Origin: Pseudomonas lalucatii
GTDB taxonomy: Bacteria; Pseudomonadota; Gammaproteobacteria; Pseudomonadales; Pseudomonadaceae
Length of the DNA stretch: 64,000 nt
Assembly (NCBI RefSeq): GCF_018398425.1
Contig: NZ_JADPMV010000001.1
Location: 1,550,001 to 1,614,000, forward strand
Direction of reading: 5' to 3'
The notes under the pieces are model-generated. The model saw only the letters and a list, made by a program, of their open reading frames with translations, ran no database searches and was not told the DNA's origin. The translations under genes and the position numbers were made by a program. Positions within the stretch are counted from its first letter, which is position 1, and each line of letters opens with the position of its first letter. Shown one piece after another: positions 17,043-27,912 of this stretch.

Positions 17043-19442
17043 TCAGAACAGGCCCAGCTGGCGGTCGATCAGGGCGGCGAAGTCGTCGCCGACGAACGGC
17101 AGGATGGCATCGGCCACCGGCTGCAGCTGGCGGCTCAGGTAATGCTCGTAGTCGATGGCCGCGCCTTGGTTCTCCAGGCGCTGGGTCTCCAGCGGCTGCG
17201 GTCCGGCCAGGGTCATCAGGTAGCTGATCCAGCCGCCGTTCTGGTACTGCCGCGGCCGGCCCAGGCTGTCGTTGTAGGCGTCGGCGATGCGCGCGGCGCG
17301 CACATGCGGCGGCACGTTGCGCTGGTAGTCGTGCAGCGGCCGGCGCAGGCGCTTGCGGTAGACCAGCAGCTCGTCGAGCTCGCCGGCCAGGGTGCGGCGC
17401 ACGTAGTCGCGCACGTAGTCGCGGTAGGGCCGGCGGTCGAAGATCAGCCGGTAGAGCTCCTGCTGGAAGCGCTGGGCCAGCGGCGACCAGTCGCTGCGCA
17501 CCGTCTCCAGGCCCTTGTAGACCATCTCGCGGCTGCCGTCGGCGCGCACCACCAGGCCGGCGTAGCGCTTCTTGCTGCCCTCCTCGGCGCCGCGGATGGT
17601 CGGCATCAGGAAGCGGCTGTAGTGGGTCTCGTACTGCAGCTCCAGGGCGCTGTCCAGGTTGAACTCGGCGCGCAGGTGTTCGCGCCACCACTGGTTGACC
17701 TTCTGCACCAGGGCGCGGCCGATGCGCGCGGCGTCCGCCTCGGCATGGGCGCCCTTGAGCCAGACGAAGGTGGAGTCGGTGTCGCCGTAGATCACCGCAT
17801 AGCCCTCGGCCTCGATCAGCTCGCGGGTCTGGCGCATGATCTGGTGCCCGCGCATCGTGATGGACGAGGCCAGGCGCGGGTCGAAGAAGCGGCAGCCGCT
17901 GGAGCCGAGCACGCCGTAGAAGGCATTCATGATGATCTTCAGCGCCTGGGACAGCGGCTGGTTGCCGTCGCGCTTGGCCGCCTCGCGGCCCTGCCAGACC
18001 CGCTCGACTATGGCCGGCAGGCAATGCGTGCGGCGCGAGAAGCGCGCGCCGCGAAAGCCGGCCACCGAATGGGCGTCGTCGGGCTGGCGCAGGCCCTCGA
18101 CCAGGCCCACCGGGTCGATCAGGAAGCTGCGGATGATCGAGGGGTACAGGCTCTTGTAGTCGAGCACCAGCACCGACTCGTACAGCCCGGGCCGCGAATC
18201 CATGACGAAGCCGCCGGGGCTGCTGTCGCCCTGCACGTCGCCGAGATTCGGCGCGACGAAGCCCTGGCGGTGCATGGCCGGCAGGTACAGGTGGGTGAAG
18301 GCCGCCACCGAACCGCCCATGCGATCGGCCGGCAACCCGGTGACGCTGGCGCGCTCGAGCAGGAAGTCGAGGATCTCGGTCTTGGCGAAGATACGCGTGA
18401 CCAGCTCGCAGTCCTTGAGGTTGTAGCGCGCCAGCGCCGGCTTGTCCTCGGCGAACATGCGGTTGATTTCGTCCATGCGCTGGTAGGGCGTGTCGATCGC
18501 CTTGCCCTCGCCGAGCAGGCTCTGGGCGACGTGCTCCAGGCTGAACGAGGGGAAGCTCCAGGTCGCCGAACGCAGCGCCTCGATGCCGTCGATGATCAGC
18601 CGCCCGGCGGCCGCGGCGAAGTAATGCTTGCCGCTGCCGTGCTCGCGCCAGCCCATCGCCTCGCCGCCGCGACCGAGCAGCAGCGGCACCTCGAGCTGCT
18701 CGGCGTGGGCCTGCAGCACGCGCAGGTCGAACTGCACCAGGTTCCAGCCGATGATGGCGTCGGGGTCGTGCTCGGCCAGCCACTGGTTCAGCCGTTGCAG
18801 CAGCTGGGCGCGGCTGGCGCAGTATTCGAGGGCGAAATCCGGCGCGGCGCGCGCGCCGCTGTCCGCGCCGAGCATATACACCTGGCGCTGGCCGCAGCCC
18901 TCCAGGGCGATGGAGTACAGCTCGCCGTGCTCGCTGGTCTCGATGTCCAGGGACACCAGTTTCAGCGCCGGGCGGTAGTCCGCCGCCGGCTTGAGCTGCG
19001 CCTCATGCAGCACGCCCCGCTCATCCGCCGCACCGCCGAACCACACCGGCGCGGTGATGAAGCGCTCCATCAGGTAGCGCTCCGGCGGACGGACATCGGC
19101 CTCGTAGACGTCAACGCCGGCCTGACGCAGGCGCTTGTCGAGGTCGATCAGGCGCCGGTGCTGGCGGCAGTACAGGCCGAGCACCGGGCGCTGGTGGAAG
19201 TCGCGCAAGCCCAGCGGGCGCAGCTCGACCCCGTCCTGGCCGCGCAGCAGCGCCTCGGCGCGCGGCCGCTGCTCGGCCGGGATGAAGGCCACCGAGGGCT
19301 GAACCGGCAGGCATACCCGCCGCGGCCCCTGGTCGGTCGCCAGCCAGAATTCGACCTGGGTACCGGCGGGCGTATCACGCCAATGCCGGGTCAGGACAAA
19401 GCCCTGCTGTAGATCCACCGCCGCCACCTCAACCCTGTTCAC
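17043..19442 (-). CDS. polB: DNA polymerase II (family B)
   Basis: The 799-residue product has all family-B motifs. 3'-5' exonuclease: DIETSEHGE (166-174), [14 protein letters not shown] (230-243) and YNLKDCELV (340-348). Polymerase: [10 protein letters not shown] (428-437), [13 protein letters not shown] (502-514) and YGDTDS (552-557). Both catalytic aspartates are intact. The size is close to E. coli PolB (783 residues). Pol II is a proofreading polymerase used in replication restart and lesion bypass. In E. coli it belongs to the SOS regulon, but no LexA-type box was found by eye upstream of this start. Confidence 0.96.
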   Translation of the reverse strand: MNRVEVAAVDLQQGFVLTRHWRDTPAGTQVEFWLATDQGPRRVCLPVQPSVAFIPAEQRPRAEALLRGQDGVELRPLGLRDFHQRPVLGLYCRQHRRLIDLDKRLRQAGVDVYEADVRPPERYLMERFITAPVWFGGAADERGVLHEAQLKPAADYRPALKLVSLDIETSEHGELYSIALEGCGQRQVYMLGADSGARAAPDFALEYCASRAQLLQRLNQWLAEHDPDAIIGWNLVQFDLRVLQAHAEQLEVPLLLGRGGEAMGWREHGSGKHYFAAAAGRLIIDGIEALRSATWSFPSFSLEHVAQSLLGEGKAIDTPYQRMDEINRMFAEDKPALARYNLKDCELVTRIFAKTEILDFLLERASVTGLPADRMGGSVAAFTHLYLPAMHRQGFVAPNLGDVQGDSSPGGFVMDSRPGLYESVLVLDYKSLYPSIIRSFLIDPVGLVEGLRQPDDAHSVAGFRGARFSRRTHCLPAIVERVWQGREAAKRDGNQPLSQALKIIMNAFYGVLGSSGCRFFDPRLASSITMRGHQIMRQTRELIEAEGYAVIYGDTDSTFVWLKGAHAEADAARIGRALVQKVNQWWREHLRAEFNLDSALELQYETHYSRFLMPTIRGAEEGSKKRYAGLVVRADGSREMVYKGLETVRSDWSPLAQRFQQELYRLIFDRRPYRDYVRDYVRRTLAGELDELLVYRKRLRRPLHDYQRNVPPHVRAARIADAYNDSLGRPRQYQNGGWISYLMTLAGPQPLETQRLENQGAAIDYEHYLSRQLQPVADAILPFVGDDFAALIDRQLGLF

Positions 19443-19635
19443 CCGGCGATTCTACGTGCCATCGCCGAGGATTGCGCGGCCGCCCGGGCGGCACCGGGCG
19501 GCCACCGATGCGGCAGGCGATAATTCACCCGCCGCGCGGCAACCAACGCCTGCGGCCGCGGTCCAACCCGCGGCTGGCGCCGAGCCACGGCCCAGCCTGT
19601 CGTTCGTCGATCGTCCTTGCCTGTGGGAGTCACCC

Positions 19636-20255
19636 TTGCCGTCTGTCCACGTCCCTCGCTCGCTGCGTTGGGCGGCCCTGTTCGCCGCCCTCGGCTTGTC
19701 CTCCCCGCCCTCGCCTGCCCGCCCGGTCAGCACCAGGTCTGCATGGTCAGCTGCTTCTGCGCACCGGGCAGTCGGGAGGACATGGGCGCGCTCTTCGAGG
19801 ACATGGGCCAGATGGCCGCCTCCGGCCTGGGGCAATGGCTGCGGCGCTCGCGCAATAGCGCCGCGACGGCGGATATACGGCCGATCCCGCTGCACATTCG
19901 CGCCCACCTGGAGCCCTACTTCGACCTGCAGGTGCTCGACTCGGCCCGCTACAAGGTCGGCGACACCACACAGTTCGGCGCCGCGCACACCCTGCTGCAG
20001 AACCCGGACGTCAGGGCCGTGACGCTCATCGACATCATCGTCTTCCGCGAGGCCGACGATGCCCTCGACGATGTGGCGCTCTGGGCCCACGAGCTGCACC
20101 ACGTCCAGCAGTACCTGCAATGGGGCGTCGACGGCTTCGCCACCCGCTACAGCCGCGACTACCAGGCGGTCGAGGCGCCGGCCTACGAGAGTCAACACAG
20201 GGTGGCCAAGGACCTGCCGCCCAGGACGGCCCCCGAGCAGCGGCCTCGGCCCTGA
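19636..20255 (+). CDS. DUF4157-like exported HExxH protein, apparent frameshift in the signal peptide
   Basis: From about 19720 to 20255 the frame reads LACPPGQHQVCMVSCFC, SREDMGALFEDMGQ and a zinc-metallopeptidase-like WAHELHHVQQYLQWG. The expected signal peptide, SLRWAALFAALGLSS, is in a different frame upstream, beginning at a TTG at 19636 with a good GGGAG site. Adding one base in the C run at 19703-19706 would join the two as LGLSSPALACPPG. So either a one-base error or a real frameshift is present. Without the upstream part, translation could start at 19743 and give a cytoplasmic 170-residue product. The HELHH motif fits DUF4157, but peptidase activity is unproven. Confidence 0.7.
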
Positions 20256-20329
20256 CGGGCGAAGCCGCACCGAGTTGAACCACCCATGATCATTGAGGTC
20301 ATTCTCATTCACGCTTGAGAGTGTTCCCC

Positions 20330-21262
20330 ATGCTTACCCTTGCCCACCCCTGGACCAAGCCCTGGCTGAAACCACTGGCCCTGACCAGCCTGATCCTGCT
20401 CGCCGTGCAACAGCTGCTGCTGTGGACGGACCTCGACGATCGCCTGTATCTGGTCTGGCTGAAGTTCAGCACTCCCGCCGAACAGCAGGCCCACGCCATC
20501 GGCCTGGACGGCTATCGCGTCGCTATCGAGGCGCGGCCATTGCCCGGCGTCGAGGACAATGCCTCCGGCCTGACCTGGAACCGCGAACGCCAGAGCCTGT
20601 TCCTGGTGCTCAACGGCCCCAATCGGCTGCTGGAGCTGAGCCCCCAGGGCGAACTGCTGCGCCGCATCGAGCTGCTGGGCTTCGATGACGTCGAAAGCGT
20701 CGACTGGGTGGGCGGCAATCGCTATGTGCTGGCCGACGAGCGCCAGCAGAGCCTGATCCTGATCGAGCTGGCGGACGCCGCCACCCAGGTCGAGCGCAGC
20801 CAGGCGCGCAGCTTCACCCTCGGCCTGGAGGGCGGCAACAACAAGGGCTTCGAGGGCGTGGCCTGGGACCCGACGGACGACGGCCTGTTCGTCGTCAAGG
20901 AGCGCGATCCGATGCGCCTGTACAAGCTCCAGGGCCTGCTCGCGCAGCCCACCCCGGGACAGCTCGAGCTGCAGAGCGACCTGCCCCAGGCCCAGGGCGC
21001 GCTGGCCTTCAACGACGACCTGGCCGGCCTGCACTACGACCCGGCCAGCGGCAGCCTGCTGGTGCTCAGCGACGAGTCGCGGCTGCTGAGCGAGGTCAGC
21101 CCCCAGGGCCGCCTCCTCAGCTTCCTCGAACTGAGCCGCAACTGGCATGGCCTCAAGCAAGCGGTGCCACAGGCCGAAGGCGTGGCCCTGGACGAACGCG
21201 GCACGCTCTATCTGGTCAGCGAGCCCAATCTGCTCTACGTATTCCGTCGCGACGGGGACTGA
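20330..21262 (+). CDS. SdiA-regulated / YjiK family membrane-anchored beta-propeller protein
   Basis: The ATG at 20330 gives 310 residues; a TTG five codons upstream is an alternative. An N-terminal helix (PLALTSLILLAVQQLLLW) anchors or exports the protein. The rest is the SdiA-regulated domain, a beta-propeller-like fold: EDNASGLTWNRERQSLFLVL, FDDVESVDWVGGNRYVLADE and NKGFEGVAWDPTDDGLFVVKE. These Gly-Leu-Thr-Trp and Glu-Gly-Val-Ala repeats mark successive blades. It acts at the periplasmic face. The biological role of the family is not established. Confidence 0.85.
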   Translation: MLTLAHPWTKPWLKPLALTSLILLAVQQLLLWTDLDDRLYLVWLKFSTPAEQQAHAIGLDGYRVAIEARPLPGVEDNASGLTWNRERQSLFLVLNGPNRLLELSPQGELLRRIELLGFDDVESVDWVGGNRYVLADERQQSLILIELADAATQVERSQARSFTLGLEGGNNKGFEGVAWDPTDDGLFVVKERDPMRLYKLQGLLAQPTPGQLELQSDLPQAQGALAFNDDLAGLHYDPASGSLLVLSDESRLLSEVSPQGRLLSFLELSRNWHGLKQAVPQAEGVALDERGTLYLVSEPNLLYVFRRDGD

Positions 21263-21313
21263 GGCCAGGCCCTCGGCAGGCGGCGCTGGCGCAGTGAGCC
21301 GCGACCGGCTACC

Positions 21314-21973
21314 TCAGTCCTGGGCGAAGCAGTACAGCAATCCCGCCCCGCCGGTACTGGCCAGGGCCTCGTCGCTGCAGCCGCGGCTGGCATGGGAGGA
21401 GTTCCACGAGCGCGACGGCGCGTCGTCGCGCAGGCCCATGCGGTCGTGGTGGCCGACCTGGGCGGCGCCCTCGCCACTGCTGGTCCAGTTGCCGCAGGTA
21501 CGGTCCTCGCCGGGGGCGAACGCGGTGCCGTCGGCCCGGGAGCCGGTGAGGATGTCGTGCTGATTGGGCGAGTCGCCCCGCCCCTTGATCGGCATGCCCC
21601 GCTCGTCCAGGGCCGTGGCCTTGTCCAACTGGTTGTCGCCGTGCAGCTGCGCGACATTGCCGGCGATGACCACGCCCTCGGCGTTCTGCCAGGGTCCGGG
21701 GCCGATGCGGTCGCGGGCATTGACCGCCGGCGCACCGTCGACGGCGCTGCTGCTGAGGTAGGCGCGCCAGGTATGCTGGCCCGCCCCTGCGGCGGCGGCC
21801 AGGCGCTGGCAATGCGCATCGGCGCCGATCAGGCCGCCGAAGTCGGCGCCCTGGCCGGAGCCCTGGCTGGTGACGAAGAAGGTCATTTCCGCCTGCTCGG
21901 CCTGGCTGGCGAAACTGCAGGCCAGGGCCAGCACGGCCGCCGGCAGGGCGCGGGTGAGAGTCAAGCTGTGCAT
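21314..21973 (-). CDS. Secreted C-type-lectin-like protein
   Basis: The ATG at 21973, preceded by CAGGAGA, gives 219 residues with a signal peptide (LPAAVLALACSFASQAEQ). The mature part has GADFGGLIGADAHCQRLAAAAG, TWRAYLSSS, VNARDRIGPGPWQNAEG, CGNWTSSG and a terminal GLLYCFAQD. This Trp/Cys pattern is that of lectin-like domains found in secreted bacterial proteins. Four cysteines in the mature chain probably form disulfides. Ligand and role are unknown. It is convergent with the gene at 20330. Confidence 0.75.
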   Translation of the reverse strand: MHSLTLTRALPAAVLALACSFASQAEQAEMTFFVTSQGSGQGADFGGLIGADAHCQRLAAAAGAGQHTWRAYLSSSAVDGAPAVNARDRIGPGPWQNAEGVVIAGNVAQLHGDNQLDKATALDERGMPIKGRGDSPNQHDILTGSRADGTAFAPGEDRTCGNWTSSGEGAAQVGHHDRMGLRDDAPSRSWNSSHASRGCSDEALASTGGAGLLYCFAQD

Positions 21974-22146
21974 CTTGGTTTCTCCTGTTGAACAAGGCCC
22001 CCAACTCAATCGGCTAACCCCCATCAGCCTAGTCGACTGCACGCCCGGGGCCGGGACTTTTGCCCACGACCTGCCACACTGAGTCAGAGCAGCGACATAC
22101 CGCCAGCATCCCGGTCGCGGCACCGGCAGAACCCGAGCGAACGTCC

Positions 22147-22626
22147 ATGAACCGAACTCCAACCCCTCTCACCGAACCCGCGGATCTCCTGCCGCTGCTG
22201 CGCGCCTGCGACCTGCCGGTGGGCGACATAGCCCCCGGTCCGGCGCAGCGCTTCTTCGGCCTGCGCGGCGCGGGCGGCTGCATCGCCGTGGTCGGGCTCG
22301 AACCGAGCGGTGCCCTGGGCCTGTTGCGCTCCCTGGCCGTGGCCCCGGCTTACCGCGGCCAGGGGGTGGCGCGGCAGCTGGTGGCCTACGCCGAGACGCA
22401 GGCCCGCGCCCTGGGCGTCGAGCGGCTGTTCCTGCTGACCACCGACGCCGCGCCCTTCTTCACCCGGCTCGGCTACGCGGCGCTGGACAGAGCCGCGGCG
22501 CCCCCTGCCATCCGGAGCAGCGCGCAATTCGCCGGCCTGTGCCCCGCCTCCGCGAGCCTGCTGTGCAAGACCCTCGGCGCAGCGGCGCCTGGCACGCAGC
22601 CCCTGCAGGAGGCAGCCCAACCATGA
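22147..22626 (+). CDS. GNAT acetyltransferase, ArsN2-like
   Basis: A 159-residue GNAT protein with the acetyl-CoA loop LAVAPAYRGQGVARQLV and the distinctive ArsN2 C-terminal block LTTDAAPFFTRLGYAALDR, APPAIRSSAQFAGLCPASA. ArsN2-family proteins are arsenic-resistance-associated N-acetyltransferases; ArsN1 members acetylate phosphinothricin-like compounds. No ars gene is nearby, so the substrate is uncertain. The stop codon overlaps the next start (ATGA). Confidence 0.82.
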   Translation: MNRTPTPLTEPADLLPLLRACDLPVGDIAPGPAQRFFGLRGAGGCIAVVGLEPSGALGLLRSLAVAPAYRGQGVARQLVAYAETQARALGVERLFLLTTDAAPFFTRLGYAALDRAAAPPAIRSSAQFAGLCPASASLLCKTLGAAAPGTQPLQEAAQP

Positions 22627-22865
22627 CCCTCCAACTGTGGCAAGACCTGCTCCTGTGCAGCACGCTGATCAACTACACCGCGCTGCTGCTGTGGTTGCTG
22701 TTCTTCGCCTTCGCCCGCGACTGGCTGCACGAGCTGCACGGCCGCTGGTTTCGCCTGACGGAGGAACGCTTCGACGCCATCCATTACGCCGGCATGGCGC
22801 TGTACAAGCTCGCCATCCTGCTGTTCAACCTGGCGCCCTACCTGGCCCTGCGCATCGTCGCCTGA
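22623..22865 (+). CDS. Small two-helix membrane protein (DUF6868-like)
   Basis: An 80-residue protein overlapping the acetyltransferase by 4 bp. It has two hydrophobic helices, STLINYTALLLWLLFFAF and LYKLAILLFNLAPYLAL, joined by a short basic/acidic loop (WLHELHGRWFRLTEERFD). Proteins of this pattern are widespread in gammaproteobacteria with no known function. Coupled translation with the ArsN2-like gene suggests a functional link. Confidence 0.8.
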   Translation: MTLQLWQDLLLCSTLINYTALLLWLLFFAFARDWLHELHGRWFRLTEERFDAIHYAGMALYKLAILLFNLAPYLALRIVA

Positions 22866-22984
22866 CCCCGCCCCCGCCCCCGCTCCTCGGCTGCCGCGCG
22901 GGGCTGACCGGACGCCCCGACCGCGCTACCCTGCGCCGGCGGCCGGAATGCCGCTGCCCCCTGCCAAGGAGCTGTACGCGCTTT

Positions 22985-23896
22985 ATGTCCACCCCCGCGC
23001 CCTTTCCCCGCCACCTCGCCGTCGCGCTGCTGGCCGCGCTCGCCTGCACCTTCGCCGGCAACCATATCGCCGCGCGTATCGCCTTCGACCACGATGCCGG
23101 CGTGCTGCTGGCCATCCTCTGCCGCTCCGGCGTGGCCCTGCTGCTGCTCGGTACCCTGGTCGCCTGGCAACGGCAACCGCTGCGCCTGCCGCCCGGAACC
23201 TGGCACTGGCAGCTGCTGGCCGGCCTGCTGATCGCCATCCAGAGCCTCTGCCTGTATTCGGCGGTGGCGCGCATTCCGGTGGCCCTGGCCCTGCTCGCGG
23301 CCAACACCTTCCCGATCATCCTGGCGCTGCTCACCTGGGCCCTCGGCGGCCCGCCGCCGAGCCGGCGCAGCGCCGGGCTGATGGGGCTGATCCTGTTCGG
23401 CCTGCTGTTCGCCCTGGACGTGCCGGCCCGCCTGGGCGGCCAGGACAGTGGCGGCCCGGAATGGCTGCCGGGCATCGGCCTGGCCCTCTGTGCGGCCTGC
23501 GCCTTCGCCGGCGCGCTGTGGGTCACCGAGCACCGCCTGGCGTCCTTGCGCGGTTCGCTGCGCAGCCTGCTGACCATGCTGGTGGTGTTCGTCGGCGCGC
23601 TGCTCGCCGGCGCCAGCGACCTGTTGCCCGGTGCCGTGGCGCCGCCCACGGCCAGCGCCGGCTGGCTCGGCCTCGGCGTGCTGGCACTGCTCTACGGCCT
23701 GGGCTTTACCCTGCTGTTCGTCTGCATGCCGCGCCTCGACCTGGCGCGCAACGCGCCGGTGATGAACATGGAGCCGGTGGCCACCCTGCTGCTCGGCTGG
23801 CTGATCCTCGGCCAGACCCTGAGCCCCATGCAGATCGGCGGCGCAGCGATAGTGGTCGGCGGCATCGTCCTGCTGTCCTATCGTAAACAAGCATGA
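22985..23896 (+). CDS. EamA/DMT-family transporter
   Basis: The 303-residue product has about ten hydrophobic segments and two EamA halves. The first begins LAVALLAALACTFAGNHIAARIA, with SAVARIPVALALLAANTFPI marking its end. The second half ends with LARNAPVMNMEPVATLLLGW and PMQIGGAAIVVGGIVLL. It is an inner-membrane drug/metabolite exporter type. The substrate is not predictable. A stop-start overlap with an ATG at 23893 hints at coupling to the next gene, although that gene more likely starts at 23965. Confidence 0.9.
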   Translation: MSTPAPFPRHLAVALLAALACTFAGNHIAARIAFDHDAGVLLAILCRSGVALLLLGTLVAWQRQPLRLPPGTWHWQLLAGLLIAIQSLCLYSAVARIPVALALLAANTFPIILALLTWALGGPPPSRRSAGLMGLILFGLLFALDVPARLGGQDSGGPEWLPGIGLALCAACAFAGALWVTEHRLASLRGSLRSLLTMLVVFVGALLAGASDLLPGAVAPPTASAGWLGLGVLALLYGLGFTLLFVCMPRLDLARNAPVMNMEPVATLLLGWLILGQTLSPMQIGGAAIVVGGIVLLSYRKQA

Positions 23897-23964
23897 ACAT
23901 GCCGCTGCCCGCCCCTGCCGGCGGCTCGGCGCAACCCGCACGCGTCCACAAGGAGGACCCTCGC

Positions 23965-24279
23965 ATGTCGCTCAAGCCCATCCACACGCTCGCCGGCCTG
24001 GCCGCACTCGCCCTGCTCGGCGCCTGCAGCACGACCGCCACGCCCGGGTCCGAGCCCCGGGGCGCCGCCGCACACAGCGGCTGCAAGGCCGAGGCGGTGC
24101 CGGGCATGCTCGGCAAGCCGGCCACCGCCGAACGGGTCGAGCGGGCGCGGGAACAGACCGGGGCGAGATCCGTACGGGTACTGGCGCCCGGCGATGCGGT
24201 GACCCTGGACTACGACTCGCAGCGCCTGAATATAGAGATCGACGAGGCCGAGCTGATCCAGCGCATCAGCTGCGGCTGA
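23965..24279 (+). CDS. Lipoprotein with inhibitor I78 domain
   Basis: A strong AAGGAGG at 23950-23956 selects the ATG at 23965. The 104-residue product has a lipoprotein signal ending in LLGAC. The mature part is the Inhibitor I78 domain: CKAEAVPGMLGKPATAERVE, GARSVRVLAPGDAVTLDY and LNIEIDEAELIQRISCG, with the two conserved cysteines. I78 members are potato-inhibitor-like serine protease inhibitors; periplasmic attachment would protect the envelope. Inhibitory activity here is by family only. Confidence 0.82.
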   Translation: MSLKPIHTLAGLAALALLGACSTTATPGSEPRGAAAHSGCKAEAVPGMLGKPATAERVERAREQTGARSVRVLAPGDAVTLDYDSQRLNIEIDEAELIQRISCG

Positions 24280-24382
24280 GAGTGAAGCCCTGATCCGGCC
24301 TGCCGCCGCGCGCCTCGGTTAACTAAGGCGCGCAGACCGGGCATACTGCCGCACCTGCATTCCAGCCGCCCAGCCCTATCCT

Positions 24383-25921
<1,539 letters not shown>

Positions 25922-25947
25922 CTGCGCCCGGCCGCCTGCCGGGCCGC

Positions 25948-26859
25948 TTAGAGGGCGTAGCGCTGCAGGTTGGCCATCATCTCCTTGAGCGCCTCGATGT
26001 TGTCGGCCGGGTGCGCCGCGCCGTCGAAGTCGCAGATCTGCTGCCAGTGGGCGGCCACGTCGTCCGGACCGAAACCGCCGCGGGGGTCGAAGCCCACGCC
26101 CAGGCTGCGCTCCCAGCGCAGCTTGCCGATCCAGCCGCCGCCGACCTCGAACAGCCCGGAGGTTTCCTCGCACGCCGTGCTGCCCAGATAGACCACCAGG
26201 GGGCTGACCAGCTCCGGCTTGAGCTGTGCGAACACCTGCGGCGGGATCAGCCCCTCGGTCATGCGCGTGCCGCCGGTGGGGGCGATGGCGTTGACCAGGA
26301 TATTGCTCTTGCGCCCCTCGATGGCCAGGGTGCGGGTCAGGCCATAGAGGCCGAGCTTGGCCATGCCGTAGTTGGACTGGCCGAAGTTGCCGTAGATGCC
26401 CGAGGTCGAGGCGGTGAACACCACCCGCCCGTAACCCTGCTCGCGCAGGTGCGGCCAGGCGGCGCGGGTGACCTTGTAGGCGCCCTCGACGTGGACCTTG
26501 TAGACCTGCTCCCAGTCGGCGTCCTCCATCTTGTGGAAGGTCTTGTCGCGCAGGATGCCGGCGTTGTTGACCAGCACGTCGATGCGGCCGAAGGCGTCCA
26601 GGGCGTGCCGGACTATCCTGTCGCCGTCGGTCACCGAGTCGTGGTTGGCCACCGCGGTGCCGCCGGCGGCGCGGATCTCCTCGACCACCCGATCCGCGGC
26701 CGAGGCGTTGGCGCCCTCGCCGTGGGTGCTGCCGCCCAGATCATTCACCACCACCCTGGCGCCGTGCTTGGCGAACAGCAGGGCATGGGCGCGACCGAGG
26801 CCACCCCCGGCGCCGGTGACGATGACGACCTGGTCCTGGAAACGCACGGCATCACTCAT
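25948..26859 (-). CDS. Short-chain dehydrogenase, 3-hydroxyacyl-CoA dehydrogenase-like
   Basis: A 303-residue classical/extended SDR. The cofactor motif is VIVTGAGGGLGRAHALLFAK, followed by VNDLGGSTHGEG, the NNAG motif (VNNAGILRD) and the active site S-x(10-12)-YGMAK (FTASTSGIYGNFGQSNYGMAK region). The NDLGGSTHGEG insertion and C-terminal GGWIGKLRWERS are typical of the (3R)-hydroxyacyl-CoA dehydrogenase part of peroxisomal multifunctional enzyme type 2 relatives. It is likely to act on fatty acyl or steroid-like CoA substrates. A ribosome site (AGGAG) precedes the start. Confidence 0.88.
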   Translation of the reverse strand: MSDAVRFQDQVVIVTGAGGGLGRAHALLFAKHGARVVVNDLGGSTHGEGANASAADRVVEEIRAAGGTAVANHDSVTDGDRIVRHALDAFGRIDVLVNNAGILRDKTFHKMEDADWEQVYKVHVEGAYKVTRAAWPHLREQGYGRVVFTASTSGIYGNFGQSNYGMAKLGLYGLTRTLAIEGRKSNILVNAIAPTGGTRMTEGLIPPQVFAQLKPELVSPLVVYLGSTACEETSGLFEVGGGWIGKLRWERSLGVGFDPRGGFGPDDVAAHWQQICDFDGAAHPADNIEALKEMMANLQRYAL

Positions 26860-27000
26860 GGATCGACTCCTGATCAGTTACACGGATGCCCCGAGTGTCG
26901 TGCAGGCGCTTCCCGGTCACAACCAAGACGATCGCGGGTGAATGGTGCGCGATAAGGTGCCGGGATAGTCGCGGGCCGGCGCGCCGCGGCCCTTGCCCGT

Positions 27001-27912
27001 TCACGCCTGGCCGACGCTGGCGCCAGGGCCCTGCAGCGTCCGGCGAAACGCCAGGTAGTGCTCCAGCACCAGGTCCGGCGCCTCGCTCTGCGGGTAGTGG
27101 CCGATGCCCTCGAGCAGCACGCAGTCGGCGTCCGGGATCAGCTCGCGGTAGCGCGCCAGCATGTGCGCGCCGGAGATCGGATCGAAGCCTCCGTCGATCA
27201 GCCGCAGCGGCACCCCGCCGCGCTGCATCGCCGCCAGCCAGCGCTCGCGCTGCACGCGGCGTTCCGGCATGTAGCGGATCAGCCGGTGCATCACCCGCTG
27301 CCCCTGGTTGTGGGCGATCAGGCGCCAGTAGGCGTCCAGCTCGGCGGCATCGGGCCGGGTGCGTGGGCCGAAGATCCGGGCGAAGCTGGCCGCCAGCTGC
27401 TTGCGCCCGAACAGCCGGCCGAGCAGCGGCCCGAGGGGGCCGAGCAGCAGCTTCTGCACCAGCACGGGTCTATGGGTCTCGGGAAACAGGCCGCCGTTGA
27501 GGAGCACGCAGCCGCCCAGGCGGATGCGCCCTTCGTAGTGCCGCGCCAGCAGCTCCTGGGCGACGCTGTCGCCGTAGTCGTGGGCCAGCACCTGCACGGC
27601 GCCGTCGACACCCAGATGCGCCAGCAAGGCCTGCTGCAGATCGGCCTGCTCCAGCAGGCTGTAGGCATGGACGCGCGGTTTGGCCGAGTAGCCGAAGCCG
27701 AGCATGTCGCAGGCGATCAGCCGGTAGCGCTCGCCGAGCGGCTGCCACAGGCGGTGCCAGTCCCAGCTGGCGGTGGGAAAGCCGTGGATCAGCAGCAGCG
27801 GCTCGGCATCCTGCGCACCCGCCGTCCAGTAGCGGATGGCCTGGCCGCGAAATTCGAAGCGCTGCGCCCGCTCGCGCCAGTCGTCCGGGGCTATGCCGGC
27901 CAAGGCCGTCAC
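27001..27912 (-). CDS. Alpha/beta hydrolase of the epoxide hydrolase / haloalkane dehalogenase type
   Basis: It starts at a GTG (27912) that overlaps the stop codon of the upstream aldolase gene (GTGA), so the two are coupled. The 303-residue protein has the oxyanion motif LLIHGFPTASWDW (43-44 HG), an aspartate in place of serine as nucleophile (AHDYGDS, D112), the acid D244 (GGFDPIS) and catalytic H272 (GIGHYPQ). An Asp nucleophile means chemistry of the epoxide hydrolase or dehalogenase type rather than an esterase. The cap domain is helical and basic. The substrate is unknown. Confidence 0.85.
   Translation of the reverse strand: MTALAGIAPDDWRERAQRFEFRGQAIRYWTAGAQDAEPLLLIHGFPTASWDWHRLWQPLGERYRLIACDMLGFGYSAKPRVHAYSLLEQADLQQALLAHLGVDGAVQVLAHDYGDSVAQELLARHYEGRIRLGGCVLLNGGLFPETHRPVLVQKLLLGPLGPLLGRLFGRKQLAASFARIFGPRTRPDAAELDAYWRLIAHNQGQRVMHRLIRYMPERRVQRERWLAAMQRGGVPLRLIDGGFDPISGAHMLARYRELIPDADCVLLEGIGHYPQSEAPDLVLEHYLAFRRTLQGPGASVGQA

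Noticed and set aside
17043..19442. SOS (LexA) control of polB
   Set aside because: No CTG-N10-CAG-type box was seen by eye between 19443 and about 19640.
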